Below are positions 45,528-54,934 of a DNA stretch of 64,000 nt, one piece after another. The DNA is from Staphylococcus sp. IVB6181 (GTDB lineage Bacteria; Bacillota; Bacilli; Staphylococcales; Staphylococcaceae). The translations under genes and the position numbers were made by a program. The notes under the pieces are model-generated. The model saw only the letters and a program-made list of their open reading frames with translations. It ran no database searches and had not been told where the DNA came from. Each line of letters starts with the position of its first letter. The first letter of the stretch is position 1. The stretch is from positions 2,335,822 to 2,399,821 of the forward strand of contig NZ_CP095096.1 of assembly GCF_025561445.1 (NCBI RefSeq), given 5' to 3'.

Positions 45528-45941
45528 TGTTTTCACCCTTATGTATTTATCTGAAAGTGATAAAACAAAGGTGGAACACGTATGTGTATCAAGCATACTT
45601 GTCCCACCCACTGTGTTTGGTTTCATCTTTTCTGTGATGTAACGACCTGATTGTTTTCTCAAGTAGTCATTTGTGTCAAAAAATGTCTTATCTTCAACTT
45701 AAAACATCTATGTAGCTATTTCAATTTTTTCGTCTTAGAATTCTTTTTAATTTTGAATTTATCATTCAAGATTCTGTCATAATTACACGCAGCCTCTATG
45801 CTACATCTTAAGTCCTATCTTTCAAATTCCTTCAATAATTAGTAGCACAAAGAATTTTTTATGTGCTATCATAAAAGTTGTTTCAACAAGTATTTACATA
45901 CTACAATTAAAACTATTAATCACAAATAAGGATGGTACGCT
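45528..45941. other. Divergent intergenic region cydD-uppP
   Basis: 414 nt. It holds the hairpin at 45569-45610 and the promoters of both genes; a possible uppP -10 (TATCATAAAAG) lies near 45866. No gene with an SD was found, and no Rex-type TTGTGA-N6-TCACAA site was seen. Confidence 0.45.
45569..45610 (-). promoter_or_regulatory. Hairpin in the cydDC leader
   Basis: GGTGG-AACA-CGTATG pairs with GCATAC-TTGT-CCCACC; the minus strand then reads TTTGTTTTATC. It lies 42 nt before the cydD start and resembles an attenuator. Confidence 0.5.
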
Positions 45942-46841
45942 ATGTTATTGTTAGAATTACTCAAAGCGTTGATTCTGGGAATCGTTGAAGGATTAACAGA
46001 GTTCGCACCTGTTTCCTCAACTGGGCATATGATTCTCGTTGATGACATGTGGTTGAAATCCCCTGATTTCTTAGGGTCTCAATCCGCATTTACATTTAAA
46101 ATTGTCATTCAGCTCGGATCAGTCTTCGCCGCAGCATGGGTATTCAGAAAACGTTATTTCGAAATGCTGCACATTGGAAAATATAAACATGGAGCACAAG
46201 CACCAGATACAGCCGAAGGCGAAACGTTAAGCAGAACTGCACAAACAAAACAAAAACGTTTAACTTTATGGCATGTATTAGTCGGGATGATTCCTGCAGG
46301 TATTTTAGGTTTATTGTTTGACGACTTTATCGAGAAATACTTATTCAGTGTGCCGACGGTTATGATTGGTCTTTTATTAGGTGCTTTCTATATGATTTTC
46401 GCACAAAAATTCAGCCGCCGTTATGCACATCGTGAAACAATTGATCAGATTACTTACTTGCAAGCTTTCGTTATCGGTTTATCGCAAGCGGTCGCAATGT
46501 GGCCGGGCTTCAGCCGTTCAGGCTCTACAATTTCAACAGGGGTATTAATGAAATTGAATTATAAAGCCGCATCTGACTTTACATTTATTATGGCTGTACC
46601 GATTATGTTAGCCGCAAGCGGTTTATCGTTAATCAAACATATCGGATACATTCATTTGAATCATATCCCATTCTATATTATCGGTTTCTTAGCCGCATTC
46701 TTATTCGGCTTACTGTCAATCCGATTATTCTTAAACTTAATCAACCGTATTAAATTAGTACCTTTTGCGATTTACCGTATCATTTTAGTGATCATTATTG
46801 CTATTCTTTACTTCGGATTCGGTATCGGCAAAGGCCTTTAA
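45942..46841 (+). CDS. uppP: Undecaprenyl-diphosphate phosphatase
   Basis: 299 residues, BacA/UppP family, seven or eight membrane segments. The two active-site motifs are EGLTEFAPVSSTGHM near 16-30 and GFSRSGSTIS near 188. It recycles the C55 lipid carrier for peptidoglycan and teichoic acid synthesis and gives bacitracin tolerance. A short insertion (residues 85-108, polar) separates two helices. SD AAGGA before ATG. Confidence 0.93.
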   Translation: MLLLELLKALILGIVEGLTEFAPVSSTGHMILVDDMWLKSPDFLGSQSAFTFKIVIQLGSVFAAAWVFRKRYFEMLHIGKYKHGAQAPDTAEGETLSRTAQTKQKRLTLWHVLVGMIPAGILGLLFDDFIEKYLFSVPTVMIGLLLGAFYMIFAQKFSRRYAHRETIDQITYLQAFVIGLSQAVAMWPGFSRSGSTISTGVLMKLNYKAASDFTFIMAVPIMLAASGLSLIKHIGYIHLNHIPFYIIGFLAAFLFGLLSIRLFLNLINRIKLVPFAIYRIILVIIIAILYFGFGIGKGL

Positions 46842-46853
46842 TACAGAAGACAC

Positions 46854-46880
46854 CCAGCACAAATTGCGTGCTGGTTTTTT
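46854..46880 (+). terminator. Terminator after uppP
   Basis: CCAGCAC and GTGCTGG form a perfect 7-bp stem with a 7-nt loop, followed by TTTTTTG. Confidence 0.85.
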
Positions 46881-47012
46881 GTGTTTCAAACACCTATCTG
46901 CACAATTGCTTTGACCCTTAAAAAAAGTAGTGTATGATACAAATGTATTCGTTTATGCCTGTCTGACTCAGGGTATTAAGTAGTTATATACTAATAAATG
47001 GAGGCCACTCAA

Positions 47013-47714
47013 ATGGAGAAGAAAAGATTAATTAGAACATTGTTAACGGTACTGCCTTTCATTCTTGTGCCTTTAATTGTAGAACGTAAACGCATCAAGG
47101 ATCATCCTGATGTGAAAAAAGTGAATGATAAAACTGCAAACTTAAGACAAAATGTCTCTGACAAATCATCGCAATTTGCGAGCAATGTATCAGATAAATC
47201 TTCTAAAGCAGCAACGGCGGTTTCTAATAAATCTTCTGACCTTAAACAATATGTCAGCGAGAAGAAACAAGAAATGGAAGAAAAACGCCAAGCTAAAAAA
47301 GAAGCAAAAGCCAATGACCCTGAGCGTATCAAAGCAAAAGGCGATAAATTAGAGAAGAAAAACGAAAAAGAAGCTGAAAAGATGGCGAAGAAATTAGAGA
47401 AGAACATCGAGAAGCGTCAAAAACAAGAAGATAAAGACGCAGAAGCAACACGCAAACGCCTTGTTAAAGAAATGAAAGACGCTCAAAAGTATGAGAAAAA
47501 AGTAGGTCTCGTACCAGGCGGACAATCTGATAAACAGCTTGAAAATAAAGGCGAAGAACTTGAACAAGAAAATAAAGATGAAGCTTATGACATGAATCGT
47601 ATTTTAGAAGACCGCATTGAACAACGTTTAAAAGCAGAAGAAGAAGACAGACGCACTAACCAAGAAGAACGTATTGCGGAAATTCAAAAACACGAGAAAA
47701 AGCCGAATCTCTAA
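47013..47714 (+). CDS. Membrane-anchored coiled-coil protein, unknown function
   Basis: 233 residues from the ATG at 47013 (GGAGG 9 nt upstream). One N-terminal hydrophobic segment (about 7-22, LLTVLPFILVPLIV) and then a very charged, mostly helical chain with DKSSK-type repeats (NVSDKSSQFASNVSDKSSKAATAVSNKSS, read in pieces) and long Lys/Glu coiled coil from 75 to the end. It may face the cytoplasm from the membrane. It abuts the next gene with no gap. Confidence 0.65.
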   Translation: MEKKRLIRTLLTVLPFILVPLIVERKRIKDHPDVKKVNDKTANLRQNVSDKSSQFASNVSDKSSKAATAVSNKSSDLKQYVSEKKQEMEEKRQAKKEAKANDPERIKAKGDKLEKKNEKEAEKMAKKLEKNIEKRQKQEDKDAEATRKRLVKEMKDAQKYEKKVGLVPGGQSDKQLENKGEELEQENKDEAYDMNRILEDRIEQRLKAEEEDRRTNQEERIAEIQKHEKKPNL

Positions 47715-48167
47715 ATGACACAAGTGATTATTGACGGAGATGCTTGTCCTGTTACAGGTTCAATTATCCAATTGACTGAAGGGACAGGCATTTTTGTTGT
47801 GTTAGTACGCAGTTATTCCCACTTCTCAATGCGAGATTATCCTGAACATGTCAAAGTTTCATATGTAGATGACGGTCCTGATCAAGTCGATTACAAAATC
47901 GTTCAGCTTGCACAACCTGATGATATTGTCGTCACACAAGATTACGGTTTAGCAAGTCTGTTAATCGGTAAAATCCAGTATGTTCTTCATCATAATGGTA
48001 TGCTATATAGTGATAAGAATATGGCACAACTATTGGAACAGCGTTATTTGAATGCACAAACCAGACATCAAGGCACAAGACATAAAGGTCTTAAAAAGTT
48101 CTCAGATGAAGCACGTGCAAAATTCGAACAATCCTTCCAGCGTGTCATAGCACAGATTTCTTCTTAG
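47715..48167 (+). CDS. YaiI/YqxD (UPF0178) family protein
   Basis: 150 residues. VIIDGDACPV at the N terminus and VVTQDYGLASLLIGK near 76 are the hallmark acidic motifs of the UPF0178 family, a PIN/NYN-like fold suggesting nuclease activity (not proven). It begins directly after the coiled-coil gene and lies 12 nt before the LOG gene. Confidence 0.82.
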   Translation: MTQVIIDGDACPVTGSIIQLTEGTGIFVVLVRSYSHFSMRDYPEHVKVSYVDDGPDQVDYKIVQLAQPDDIVVTQDYGLASLLIGKIQYVLHHNGMLYSDKNMAQLLEQRYLNAQTRHQGTRHKGLKKFSDEARAKFEQSFQRVIAQISS

Positions 48168-48179
48168 GAGATGAAAAGC

Positions 48180-48755
48180 ATGAGTAAAATTAAACGTATT
48201 GCAGTCTATTGCGGAGCAAGCAAAGGCAAAGATGAAATTTATATGCAGCAGGGTTATGCTTTAGGCAAGTATATGGCGGAGCATGGTTATGAACTTGTCT
48301 TTGGTGCAGGTTCTGTCGGTATTATGGGCGCAATTTCTGATGGTGTATTAGATAATGGCGGCAGTGCAATCGGTGTCATGCCTAAAAGTTTAGATGATAA
48401 AGAAATTACCAGCCAGCGTTTAACAGATTTAGTACTCGTAGATTCATTACATGGACGCAAAGCTGAAATGAGCGAACGCGCAGATGCCTTTATTTTAGCA
48501 CCCGGCGGTGCCGGCTCATTAGAAGAATTCTTTGAAACTTACAGCTGGGCACAAATCGGTATTCACACAAAACCAATGGCAGTTTTTAATATCAATGGTT
48601 TCTTCGAACCGCTTCAGCACTTAATCGATGAAATGATCAAAGCTGGTTTTATTGATGATAAATACCGCTCATTAGCACCGCTTTACAACGATTTAGACAG
48701 CTTATTCAACGGTCTTGAACATTACCATTCTGTCGGCACACGTACCTATAATTAA
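48180..48755 (+). CDS. LOG family protein (cytokinin riboside 5'-monophosphate phosphoribohydrolase-like)
   Basis: 191 residues. YCGASKGKDE at the start, GAGSVGIMGAISDGVLDNGG, and the family signature APGGAGSLEEFFE (PGGxGTxxE with Ser for Thr). LOG proteins hydrolyse nucleoside 5'-monophosphates to base and ribose phosphate. The ATG at 48180 is chosen, as AGGAG lies 8 nt upstream; the ATG at 48171 overlaps that SD. Confidence 0.83.
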   Translation: MSKIKRIAVYCGASKGKDEIYMQQGYALGKYMAEHGYELVFGAGSVGIMGAISDGVLDNGGSAIGVMPKSLDDKEITSQRLTDLVLVDSLHGRKAEMSERADAFILAPGGAGSLEEFFETYSWAQIGIHTKPMAVFNINGFFEPLQHLIDEMIKAGFIDDKYRSLAPLYNDLDSLFNGLEHYHSVGTRTYN

Positions 48756-48771
48756 TTAACAGCACATGAAA

Positions 48772-48803
48772 AGAGAGCAGCGCTTCAACATGCGTTGCTC
48801 TCT
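48772..48803. terminator. Terminator between LOG and acetyltransferase genes
   Basis: AGAGAGCAGCGC and GCGTTGCTCTCT pair around a short loop between converging genes, with moderate T/A tracts on both sides. Confidence 0.75.
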
Positions 48804-49349
48804 TTATTCGTTCAGCTTCTTATAATATCTGACTTGTTGTCTTAACGGATGGATTTTCGACACAGTAGGCAGCTCGAAATCATCAAAATGCTGCATACCG
48901 ATTTTATCCATTACGCGGCGTGATGCTGTATTTTCTGCTGCTGCTAAACTATAGACTTCATCAATACCTTTTTTTGCAGCATACTCCAATACCGCTTTCG
49001 CCCCTTCTGTGGCTATACCGTTATCCCAAACTTCTGGGATTAAGCGCCAGCCGATTTCATAAAACGGCAATTCTTTAAATGGATACTTACTGTTCTTAGG
49101 CAGATAATTCAACCCAACAAAGCCTATCCATTCACCGCTCTCTTTGAGTTCTACCGCAAACAACCCGATGCCTTCTCTTTGGAGGTTGTTCTGCATGGCT
49201 TGCATATCCAATTCAGATCGTCTGTAACTCAAAATGCTCGGGAAGAAGCGACGCACTTGCCGGTTAGCATTCATTCTTTGAAACGGCAATAAGTCTTTTT
49301 CTTCCCAATCTCTTAACTTTAAACGTTGTGTTTCCAAATATACGCTCAT
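48804..49349 (-). CDS. GNAT acetyltransferase, RimJ/RimL type
   Basis: 181 residues. The N-terminal LETQRLKLRDWEEKD opening is typical of ribosomal-protein-alanine acetyltransferase relatives; IGWRLIPEVWDNGIATEGAKAVLEYA carries the acetyl-CoA loop, and NTASRRVMDKIGMQ is motif B. The acceptor substrate is unknown. The ATG at 49349 has GAGGTGG upstream; the frame opens at 49424. Confidence 0.8.
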   Translation of the reverse strand: MSVYLETQRLKLRDWEEKDLLPFQRMNANRQVRRFFPSILSYRRSELDMQAMQNNLQREGIGLFAVELKESGEWIGFVGLNYLPKNSKYPFKELPFYEIGWRLIPEVWDNGIATEGAKAVLEYAAKKGIDEVYSLAAAENTASRRVMDKIGMQHFDDFELPTVSKIHPLRQQVRYYKKLNE

Positions 49350-49540
49350 TTGATTCCACCTCGTACACCCATTCAATCTCTTGTGATCGCGTAAAAAATG
49401 ATATACAAAAAAGCACTGTAGCAAAGTAGATTGTACTCTCGTTCTTATACATGGTTGTTATCACTGCACTTCACTTACGAGTGCCCTTCACACTATCTAT
49501 TTGATTGTTAACTGCAAAGCTGCAGTAGATTGCCCTCAAA

Positions 49541-49852
49541 TTAAGCTTGAGGATATTCAGAGCGTGTGTTGTAACTGATCAGTTGTACTGTGACCGGAAC
49601 TTCTTGCAGACGTTCTTTCTCGCTTTTAGGCGCAGTAAATACAACGTCTACAAAGTCGCCTAAGTGGCTCAACTGATATGTAGCTTCAAAAGTATCTGTA
49701 TCCGACTCGAAGTTTGGTTTTTGCGCAACTCTGCGTTTAACTTGTGCAGAAGGTGATGTATGTTCATACCCCGTAATTTTTTCAATTGCTTTGCCGACTT
49801 CTCTTAAAGTCATTTGTTTGCCTTCTAATTCGAAAAATTGTTGTTCGTGCAT
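49541..49852 (-). CDS. Hypothetical protein
   Basis: 103 residues, soluble and mixed charge, with no membrane segment (TLREVGKAIEKITGYEH near 15, AQVKRRVAQKPNF near 35). I recognise no family. Same strand as, and 71 nt downstream of, the lipoprotein gene; a good SD (AAAGGAG) precedes the ATG. Confidence 0.6.
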   Translation of the reverse strand: MHEQQFFELEGKQMTLREVGKAIEKITGYEHTSPSAQVKRRVAQKPNFESDTDTFEATYQLSHLGDFVDVVFTAPKSEKERLQEVPVTVQLISYNTRSEYPQA

Positions 49853-49923
49853 GGTTTAATCGACTCCTTTAGTTCGTTACTCTGTTACCTCTTTCATACC
49901 CTTTAGGCTTTTCATGCAAACGC

Positions 49924-50310
49924 CTAAGGCTGCTTCGCTGTGTCCTGCTCTTGTTGTTTTGAGTTTGTCTTAGATTTAGAGGTTGAAGTCTCAGACTGTG
50001 CAGATGAATCTGTTTTGTCTTTTGCTTTGTCTTCCTTTGCTTCTTTTGCTGCTTTATCTTTTTCCTCTTGTTTTGAACGTTGCTTAGCACTTTCAGTCGC
50101 AACTTTATCTTTGACTTCGTCTTGTAATTTATCAACACGTTCTTGTGTCGCTTTTTCTTCTTTTTCAAGCTTATCTTTTGCTGCTTTTAATTTTTTATTT
50201 TCCTTTTCAAGCTTATCGATATCTTTCTCTAGCGCTGCCTTTTCATCGCTCTTCCCGCAAGCACCTAACACTAAGGTTGAAGCCAGCAGCAGCATGATTA
50301 CCTTCTTCAT
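49924..50310 (-). CDS. Coiled-coil lipoprotein, unknown function
   Basis: 128 residues. Signal peptide with lipobox LGAC (Cys18), a Lys/Glu-rich coiled coil (25-95), and a Ser/Thr/Gln tail. Lipoproteins of this composition are common in staphylococci, but no function can be assigned. An inverted repeat (TTAGGC/GCCTAA) overlaps its stop codon. Confidence 0.65.
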   Translation of the reverse strand: MKKVIMLLLASTLVLGACGKSDEKAALEKDIDKLEKENKKLKAAKDKLEKEEKATQERVDKLQDEVKDKVATESAKQRSKQEEKDKAAKEAKEDKAKDKTDSSAQSETSTSKSKTNSKQQEQDTAKQP

Positions 50311-50513
50311 TTGATTTGTACTCCTTTAATCCTCAATCCAGCTCATCATTGCGCTGATTTTCTACTTATATTTTACCATGTATCGTACATTGCTTCATAG
50401 TTTACAATCAAACCTCAGAAAATTTTCGCTTTCGATGCGTCTGTGATTGATTTATACGCTTAACTTAGTCATAATATTCTTGATTGATAAAAAGAATCGA
50501 GGAGGTTTGCAAT

Positions 50514-51200
50514 ATGCCTAAATCCACGGAACGGTTGATGCGTGAAAATAATGTTAAGTCGCTGCATTTGAATAATACCGACCGAGAAATATTCGAAAGC
50601 TACATGACTTATATTCGTGCTGATCTGCGTGTCAATCCCCACGATTCTGAACGTGTACTGAACCGTATATTAAGACAGCTGCTTAAATCAGAGAACCAAG
50701 GGATGCTGGCCATGGATTTCTTTGACCATAATCCTAAAGCGCATGCGGTGAGAACCATTAAAGAATTAAAAAACGAAACCTTAAAGAACATCTTTAAGTA
50801 TGTCTGGCATCATATCTTGTTTTTACTCGGGATATTCTGCTTCTTTAAAGGCTTTATCGGTTTCTTTATAGGCGCAAAGCCGATTTATTACTTTACGTTT
50901 CCTATTGTAGTCCTGGCTGGATTATTCATCATTTTCTTATTCGTATGGTGGACGTTCAAAACCGTACAAATCCAAGCCTTTAACAAGTCGAATTGGGTAT
51001 GGATATTAACCTATGTCGTGATTTTTGCATTAATTGCATTGCTCTTTTACGTCTTATATATCCCGCAATCTTATTTGGCTTTTGGTCCATCTATCCAAAT
51101 CAATAACTGGACCTTTATCATTATTTCATTTATTATCACACCTATCGCGTTCTATATTGATCATCACTTCATTAAACAAAACAGCAATACGTATTTATAA
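50514..51200 (+). CDS. DUF1129-like membrane protein
   Basis: 228 residues. A soluble N-terminal part (1-90, with YIRADLRVNPHDSERVLNRIL) and four hydrophobic segments (about 97-120, 128-152, 165-188, 196-218). The architecture suits the DUF1129 group of Firmicutes membrane proteins, whose function is unknown. The ATG at 50514 follows GAGGAGG; the frame opens at 50484. Confidence 0.65.
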   Translation: MPKSTERLMRENNVKSLHLNNTDREIFESYMTYIRADLRVNPHDSERVLNRILRQLLKSENQGMLAMDFFDHNPKAHAVRTIKELKNETLKNIFKYVWHHILFLLGIFCFFKGFIGFFIGAKPIYYFTFPIVVLAGLFIIFLFVWWTFKTVQIQAFNKSNWVWILTYVVIFALIALLFYVLYIPQSYLAFGPSIQINNWTFIIISFIITPIAFYIDHHFIKQNSNTYL

Positions 51201-51205
51201 GCAAA

Positions 51206-51256
51206 AACAGCTTCAAAAGCAAAGTTATCCAACCTGCTTTTGAAGCTGTTCTTTTA
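51206..51256. terminator. Bidirectional terminator
   Basis: ACAGCTTCAAAAGCA and TGCTTTTGAAGCTGT, a perfect 15-bp stem, with T-tracts on both strands between converging genes. Confidence 0.85.
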
Positions 51257-51270
51257 TTAGATGATTCTGC

Positions 51271-51759
51271 TTAATTGATTAAAATCGCTAAGAAGAACCA
51301 TACTACCATAATAATCATTACAATAGCTTGTGCTGCAGTACTGGCAAGAAAACCTACAACTGATCCGAAACTTGCTTTTATAGCAGTTGCCGGATCCTTT
51401 TGCAAAATCATTTCTACAACAAATACCGCAATAAGCGGAACTAAAATAATGCCGAATGGCGGGAAGATAAAGCAGCCTAAAATAACACCGATCAGTGCTG
51501 TGATTTCGCCTGCTTTAGAGCCGCCGAAACGTCTTGTGAAATACTGACTCATCATCAAGTCGGCTAAAAAGATAAAAATCGTTAAGATAATCATGGAAAT
51601 ATAGAAGACCCATGATAATTTTCCGTTGTGGAAACCGATTTGGTAAATCAAGAAACCGATCCACATTACCGGCATTGATGGAATGACCGGCTTAACCAGT
51701 CCAATAAATGCAATCACAAAACATGCAATAATAAATAGCCATAAAATCGTTGCGACCAT
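51271..51759 (-). CDS. DUF456 family membrane protein
   Basis: 162 residues with five hydrophobic, glycine-rich segments (IGLVKPVIPSMPVMWIGFLIY; GSKAGEITALIGVILGCF; GSVVGFLASTAAQAIV). This is the DUF456 pattern; function unknown. Starts 2 nt after the MFS gene stop, so co-transcribed with it. Confidence 0.72.
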   Translation of the reverse strand: MVATILWLFIIACFVIAFIGLVKPVIPSMPVMWIGFLIYQIGFHNGKLSWVFYISMIILTIFIFLADLMMSQYFTRRFGGSKAGEITALIGVILGCFIFPPFGIILVPLIAVFVVEMILQKDPATAIKASFGSVVGFLASTAAQAIVMIIMVVWFFLAILIN

Positions 51760-51761
51760 GC

Positions 51762-52970
51762 TTAACCTCTTTCTGATTCGATAAATTTCTGCTCTTTAGT
51801 AAAGAAGATTAATATCATACCTAAAGCTAAAGAAGCAGCTGATACATAAAACACATTCCCTAATCCTACAATTTGACTCATCACACCGCCAAGTAAATTT
51901 CCGCATAATTGACCGATAACCATCGCGTTCGCAAACAGAGTTGAGGAATAACCTGGGAATTCAGGTACAATATCTTGGAAATACGTAATACCTAAACCTA
52001 ATAAGACAGCTAAGAACATAGCTAAGAAGACTTGTCCGACCATCATCATATAAACATTATCGAAGACACCGATACTAAAGAAAAACAGTGTTCCAAAACA
52101 TGCGCCGAAAATCAACAGCGTACGTGTCTCTAATTTGGCAGATAAAACACCTAAGATAATCATAAACGGTACTTCTAAGCCTGCACATAAGCTTGCTAGT
52201 ATCCCAACATAGTCTTCACTCTCATGCAGATATTTCGTTACAAACAGCGGCATATTTAAAGTATACATCCACTGACCGATATGCAGCAGGATAAAGGCAA
52301 TAAACGGAATCAGCAGTTTCATATTTTTGAACATACTTGGTGCTCTCTTTTCAACATGCGGGCCGTCCCCGATAGAACGCTTGACCGGCACTTCTTTGAA
52401 GAAGAAGACTTGAAGCATTAATGTTAATAAGATTACAACAATTGTTCCGCCGAATAATCCGGCATAGCCCATCGTACCGTTTAATACAGCACCGATTAAC
52501 GGACCGAATAAGAAACCAAATGAGAACATCGAACGCAAAACAGTATTCGCAAATTTAGCGCGCCCTCGTGAAGATGAAGCATTAATCGACTCACGTGCTG
52601 ACGCATAAAGCTGCGGCATCGCAGGTGCGAATAACCCTTGGAAGATGGCATAAAGTGCAATGTATAACCAAATACTATGCACATAGAAGTAAATACCAAA
52701 ACTCATTGCGCCCATAAACAGCGCACAAATAATAATTAATTTACGATTCACACCGCCTCTATCAGAGAAACGTGCAACAATCGCATTGACACTGAATTGA
52801 CTGATTGCGGCTAATGCCAGCAATAAACCGAATTGCGATGTCGTCATGCCTAACTCATTCGTAGCAAAGAGCACTAAATAAGGAATGGTAATCGCAATCC
52901 CCATACCGATGAGCATCATGTTAATGACAAATAATTTATAGTTTTTAATATGCAGTAACTCTGCAAACAT
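51762..52970 (-). CDS. MFS transporter, sugar-efflux/SetB-like
   Basis: 402 residues, twelve hydrophobic segments, with the motif A-like loop ARFSDRGGVNRK between helices 2 and 3 and a long central loop (195-215). Overall layout resembles SetA/SetB sugar-efflux and MdtG-type drug exporters. Substrate cannot be read. Operon with the DUF456 gene. Confidence 0.7.
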   Translation of the reverse strand: MFAELLHIKNYKLFVINMMLIGMGIAITIPYLVLFATNELGMTTSQFGLLLALAAISQFSVNAIVARFSDRGGVNRKLIIICALFMGAMSFGIYFYVHSIWLYIALYAIFQGLFAPAMPQLYASARESINASSSRGRAKFANTVLRSMFSFGFLFGPLIGAVLNGTMGYAGLFGGTIVVILLTLMLQVFFFKEVPVKRSIGDGPHVEKRAPSMFKNMKLLIPFIAFILLHIGQWMYTLNMPLFVTKYLHESEDYVGILASLCAGLEVPFMIILGVLSAKLETRTLLIFGACFGTLFFFSIGVFDNVYMMMVGQVFLAMFLAVLLGLGITYFQDIVPEFPGYSSTLFANAMVIGQLCGNLLGGVMSQIVGLGNVFYVSAASLALGMILIFFTKEQKFIESERG

Positions 52971-53082
52971 ATTCTAACCTCACTCAACAATTAATAGTAA
53001 CTACTAGTTTAATCAATTTAAAGCTTATTTGGAATAGATAGACATAATTTTTATGGATTTCTCATATTATTTCTTTTCCACA

Positions 53083-53116
53083 TTAAAAAGACATCCAGCA
53101 CGATACGGATGTCTTT
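53083..53116 (-). terminator. Terminator after the ccpE-like gene
   Basis: AAAGACATCC and GGATGTCTTT pair around a 10-nt loop, followed by TTTAATG on the minus strand. Confidence 0.78.
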
Positions 53117-53143
53117 GTGATAGTTTGCATTCAATACTCAGCG

Positions 53144-54013
53144 TTATGCTTCTGGCTTTTCTGCAATATCATTGACCACTAAATCAACGAATGATTCTAC
53201 TTGCGGCAATTGCAACATGCTGGAGTCATAACTCAAATAAGTTGAACGCACTAATGGATGTGTTTCAATATCAACTTGTTCAAAATCAAAACGCTTCGGA
53301 TCTAAATCTTTAATCATAATTTCCGGCAGCACCGTCACACCGACACCGCCAACAAGCATTTCTTTACATGTAGCAACTTGGTCTACAGATATCATTGCAT
53401 GATAATCTTTGCCTAAGTTGCGGCCATACCATTCTTTGATTTGATTAATATAAATCGGGTCTGCTTGAAACTCGATAAATGGTAATTCTGGTGCTTGGTC
53501 TCTCTTGCCTTTGGGGTAAATAAAGAAATGTTTGTCATTGAATAAGTATTGGTTGTTCAAATTTAAAATTTTACTGCCGCGGATAATCATAATGTGATAG
53601 TCTCGATGATGTGCTTTTATATGATCACTGGAACCCACGCGTACTTGAATTTCTACATTCGGATACTTATCGTTATAATGACTCAGCACTTCAGGCAGCA
53701 ATGTTTGACCTATCAATGAAGAGCACCCTATAGAGATTGTGCCGTTGACTTCTCCCATATGGGCTTGCATCTTATCAAAGAACAAACGCTCGCGTTTCAG
53801 CATATCTCTGGCATGTTCTATGACCATTGCGCCCTCAGTCGTAGTAATCAGCTGCTTTTTGGTACGTATAAAGATATCCACTCCAAATGCATTCTCTATC
53901 GCTTTTAATCGCTGTGTTACAGCAGGTTGAGAAATATATAAAATCTCAGCTGCTTTACGCAATGTACGCGTTTCGTCTAACGTGATTAACAATCGGTAAT
54001 CCTCAATCTTCAC
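53144..54013 (-). CDS. ccpE: LysR-family regulator, CcpE-like
   Basis: 289 residues. N-terminal winged helix (LRKAAEILYISQPAVTQRLKAIE, about 18-40) and a LysR substrate-binding domain (ISIGCSSLIGQTLLPEV; GVGVTVLPEIM). Length and text closely resemble the citrate-sensing catabolite regulator CcpE of S. aureus, which activates aconitase and represses virulence genes. No citrate-pathway gene is adjacent, so the symbol rests on similarity. Confidence 0.75.
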   Translation of the reverse strand: MKIEDYRLLITLDETRTLRKAAEILYISQPAVTQRLKAIENAFGVDIFIRTKKQLITTTEGAMVIEHARDMLKRERLFFDKMQAHMGEVNGTISIGCSSLIGQTLLPEVLSHYNDKYPNVEIQVRVGSSDHIKAHHRDYHIMIIRGSKILNLNNQYLFNDKHFFIYPKGKRDQAPELPFIEFQADPIYINQIKEWYGRNLGKDYHAMISVDQVATCKEMLVGGVGVTVLPEIMIKDLDPKRFDFEQVDIETHPLVRSTYLSYDSSMLQLPQVESFVDLVVNDIAEKPEA

Positions 54014-54057
54014 ACTTTATCCTCCTAGATACTTCAATCCATTTCTAATAAATAAAA

Positions 54058-54085
54058 CCATGCGGCAGTCAATCTGACAGCATGG
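54058..54085 (-). terminator. Terminator after the DUF402 gene
   Basis: CCATGC...GCATGG with an inner imperfect stem; the minus strand continues TTTTATTT. Confidence 0.7.
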
Positions 54086-54136
54086 CACCTTTCATACAAA
54101 CATCTTTTGTACATGACATGCAGCGTGATAACCAGC

Positions 54137-54715
54137 TCATGATTTGTCGCGGTGATGATGCGTCGTATGTTTATCGTTTAAATATTTATGTTTAATCTTA
54201 TTATAGCAATACATAATATTTTCTTGCATACTCGCAAAGTCATGATCGATTTTCATCATCAATTGATGCGCGATAATGTATGCTTCATGATATTGTTTCT
54301 TCGAAATCTGCTTTGTCTCTAATGCACGTAATAAGTCATCTTCATCAACCAACTCATATTCTCCGTTAGGCAGCACAATGATGTCTAGACATAAGTCCAC
54401 TGTACGTGCTTTGCCCTTTTGTGTAATATTCTTGATGTTGATATCAAAATAATATTCAAGCGGGTTGCCTTTTTCATCTAGCATCACTGTTATACTGTAG
54501 CGTTTCTTATCGGGAACGATCTGAAGCCACTGATAGTTGTTATCTGCGACAACAATCGTCTGTCCCACGACTGAAACCTTTAAAGGTTCCTTTACTTTCT
54601 TCATTGTGATTAGACCAATGATTCCTTTGAATTTATTATTATTCACCTTAACTTCAGTATAATCTCTTTCAATCAGACGACGCCAGTGACGTTTATCGAT
54701 GTATTTTACTTTCAC
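54137..54715 (-). CDS. DUF402 family protein (nucleoside tri-/diphosphate phosphatase-like)
   Basis: 192 residues. The middle carries the DUF402 pattern: WLQIVPDKKRYSITVML, YYFDINIKNI, and the acidic metal-binding stretch CLDIIVLPNGEYELVDEDDL. Characterised relatives hydrolyse nucleoside di- or triphosphates with divalent metal. The GTG at 54715 is used because AGGAG lies 9 nt upstream; the frame continues to 54769 without an SD. First chromosomal gene beyond the gas vesicle cluster. Confidence 0.77.
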   Translation of the reverse strand: MKVKYIDKRHWRRLIERDYTEVKVNNNKFKGIIGLITMKKVKEPLKVSVVGQTIVVADNNYQWLQIVPDKKRYSITVMLDEKGNPLEYYFDINIKNITQKGKARTVDLCLDIIVLPNGEYELVDEDDLLRALETKQISKKQYHEAYIIAHQLMMKIDHDFASMQENIMYCYNKIKHKYLNDKHTTHHHRDKS

Positions 54716-54868
54716 AGTCACCAACTCCTTGACATTATTATATAAAACTGTCACATACATGTCACTCAATGTTTGATATTCTTTACATTATTGCAATAAG
54801 AAGCACACCTTTTACACATTAATAAGCGATAGTGCCTTCCCTTTGTTTTTCCCCGCAATATAAAAATA

Positions 54869-54931
54869 CCGTACTTATTTGACATAAGTACGGCTGCATA
54901 AAAACATAAGGCTGCCCCATTTGCAGCCTTA
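54869..54931 (-). terminator. Tandem terminators ending the gas vesicle operon
   Basis: First hairpin AAGGCTGC/GCAGCCTT (54908-54930), followed by TTATGTTTTTATG on the minus strand. Second hairpin CCGTACTTA/TAAGTACGG (54869-54893), followed by TATTTTTAT. Confidence 0.82.
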
Positions 54932-54934
54932 GTG

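Noticed and set aside
45528..45941. Rex operator controlling cydDC
   Set aside because: No TTGTGA-N6-TCACAA-like palindrome could be found; only scattered TTGTG words.
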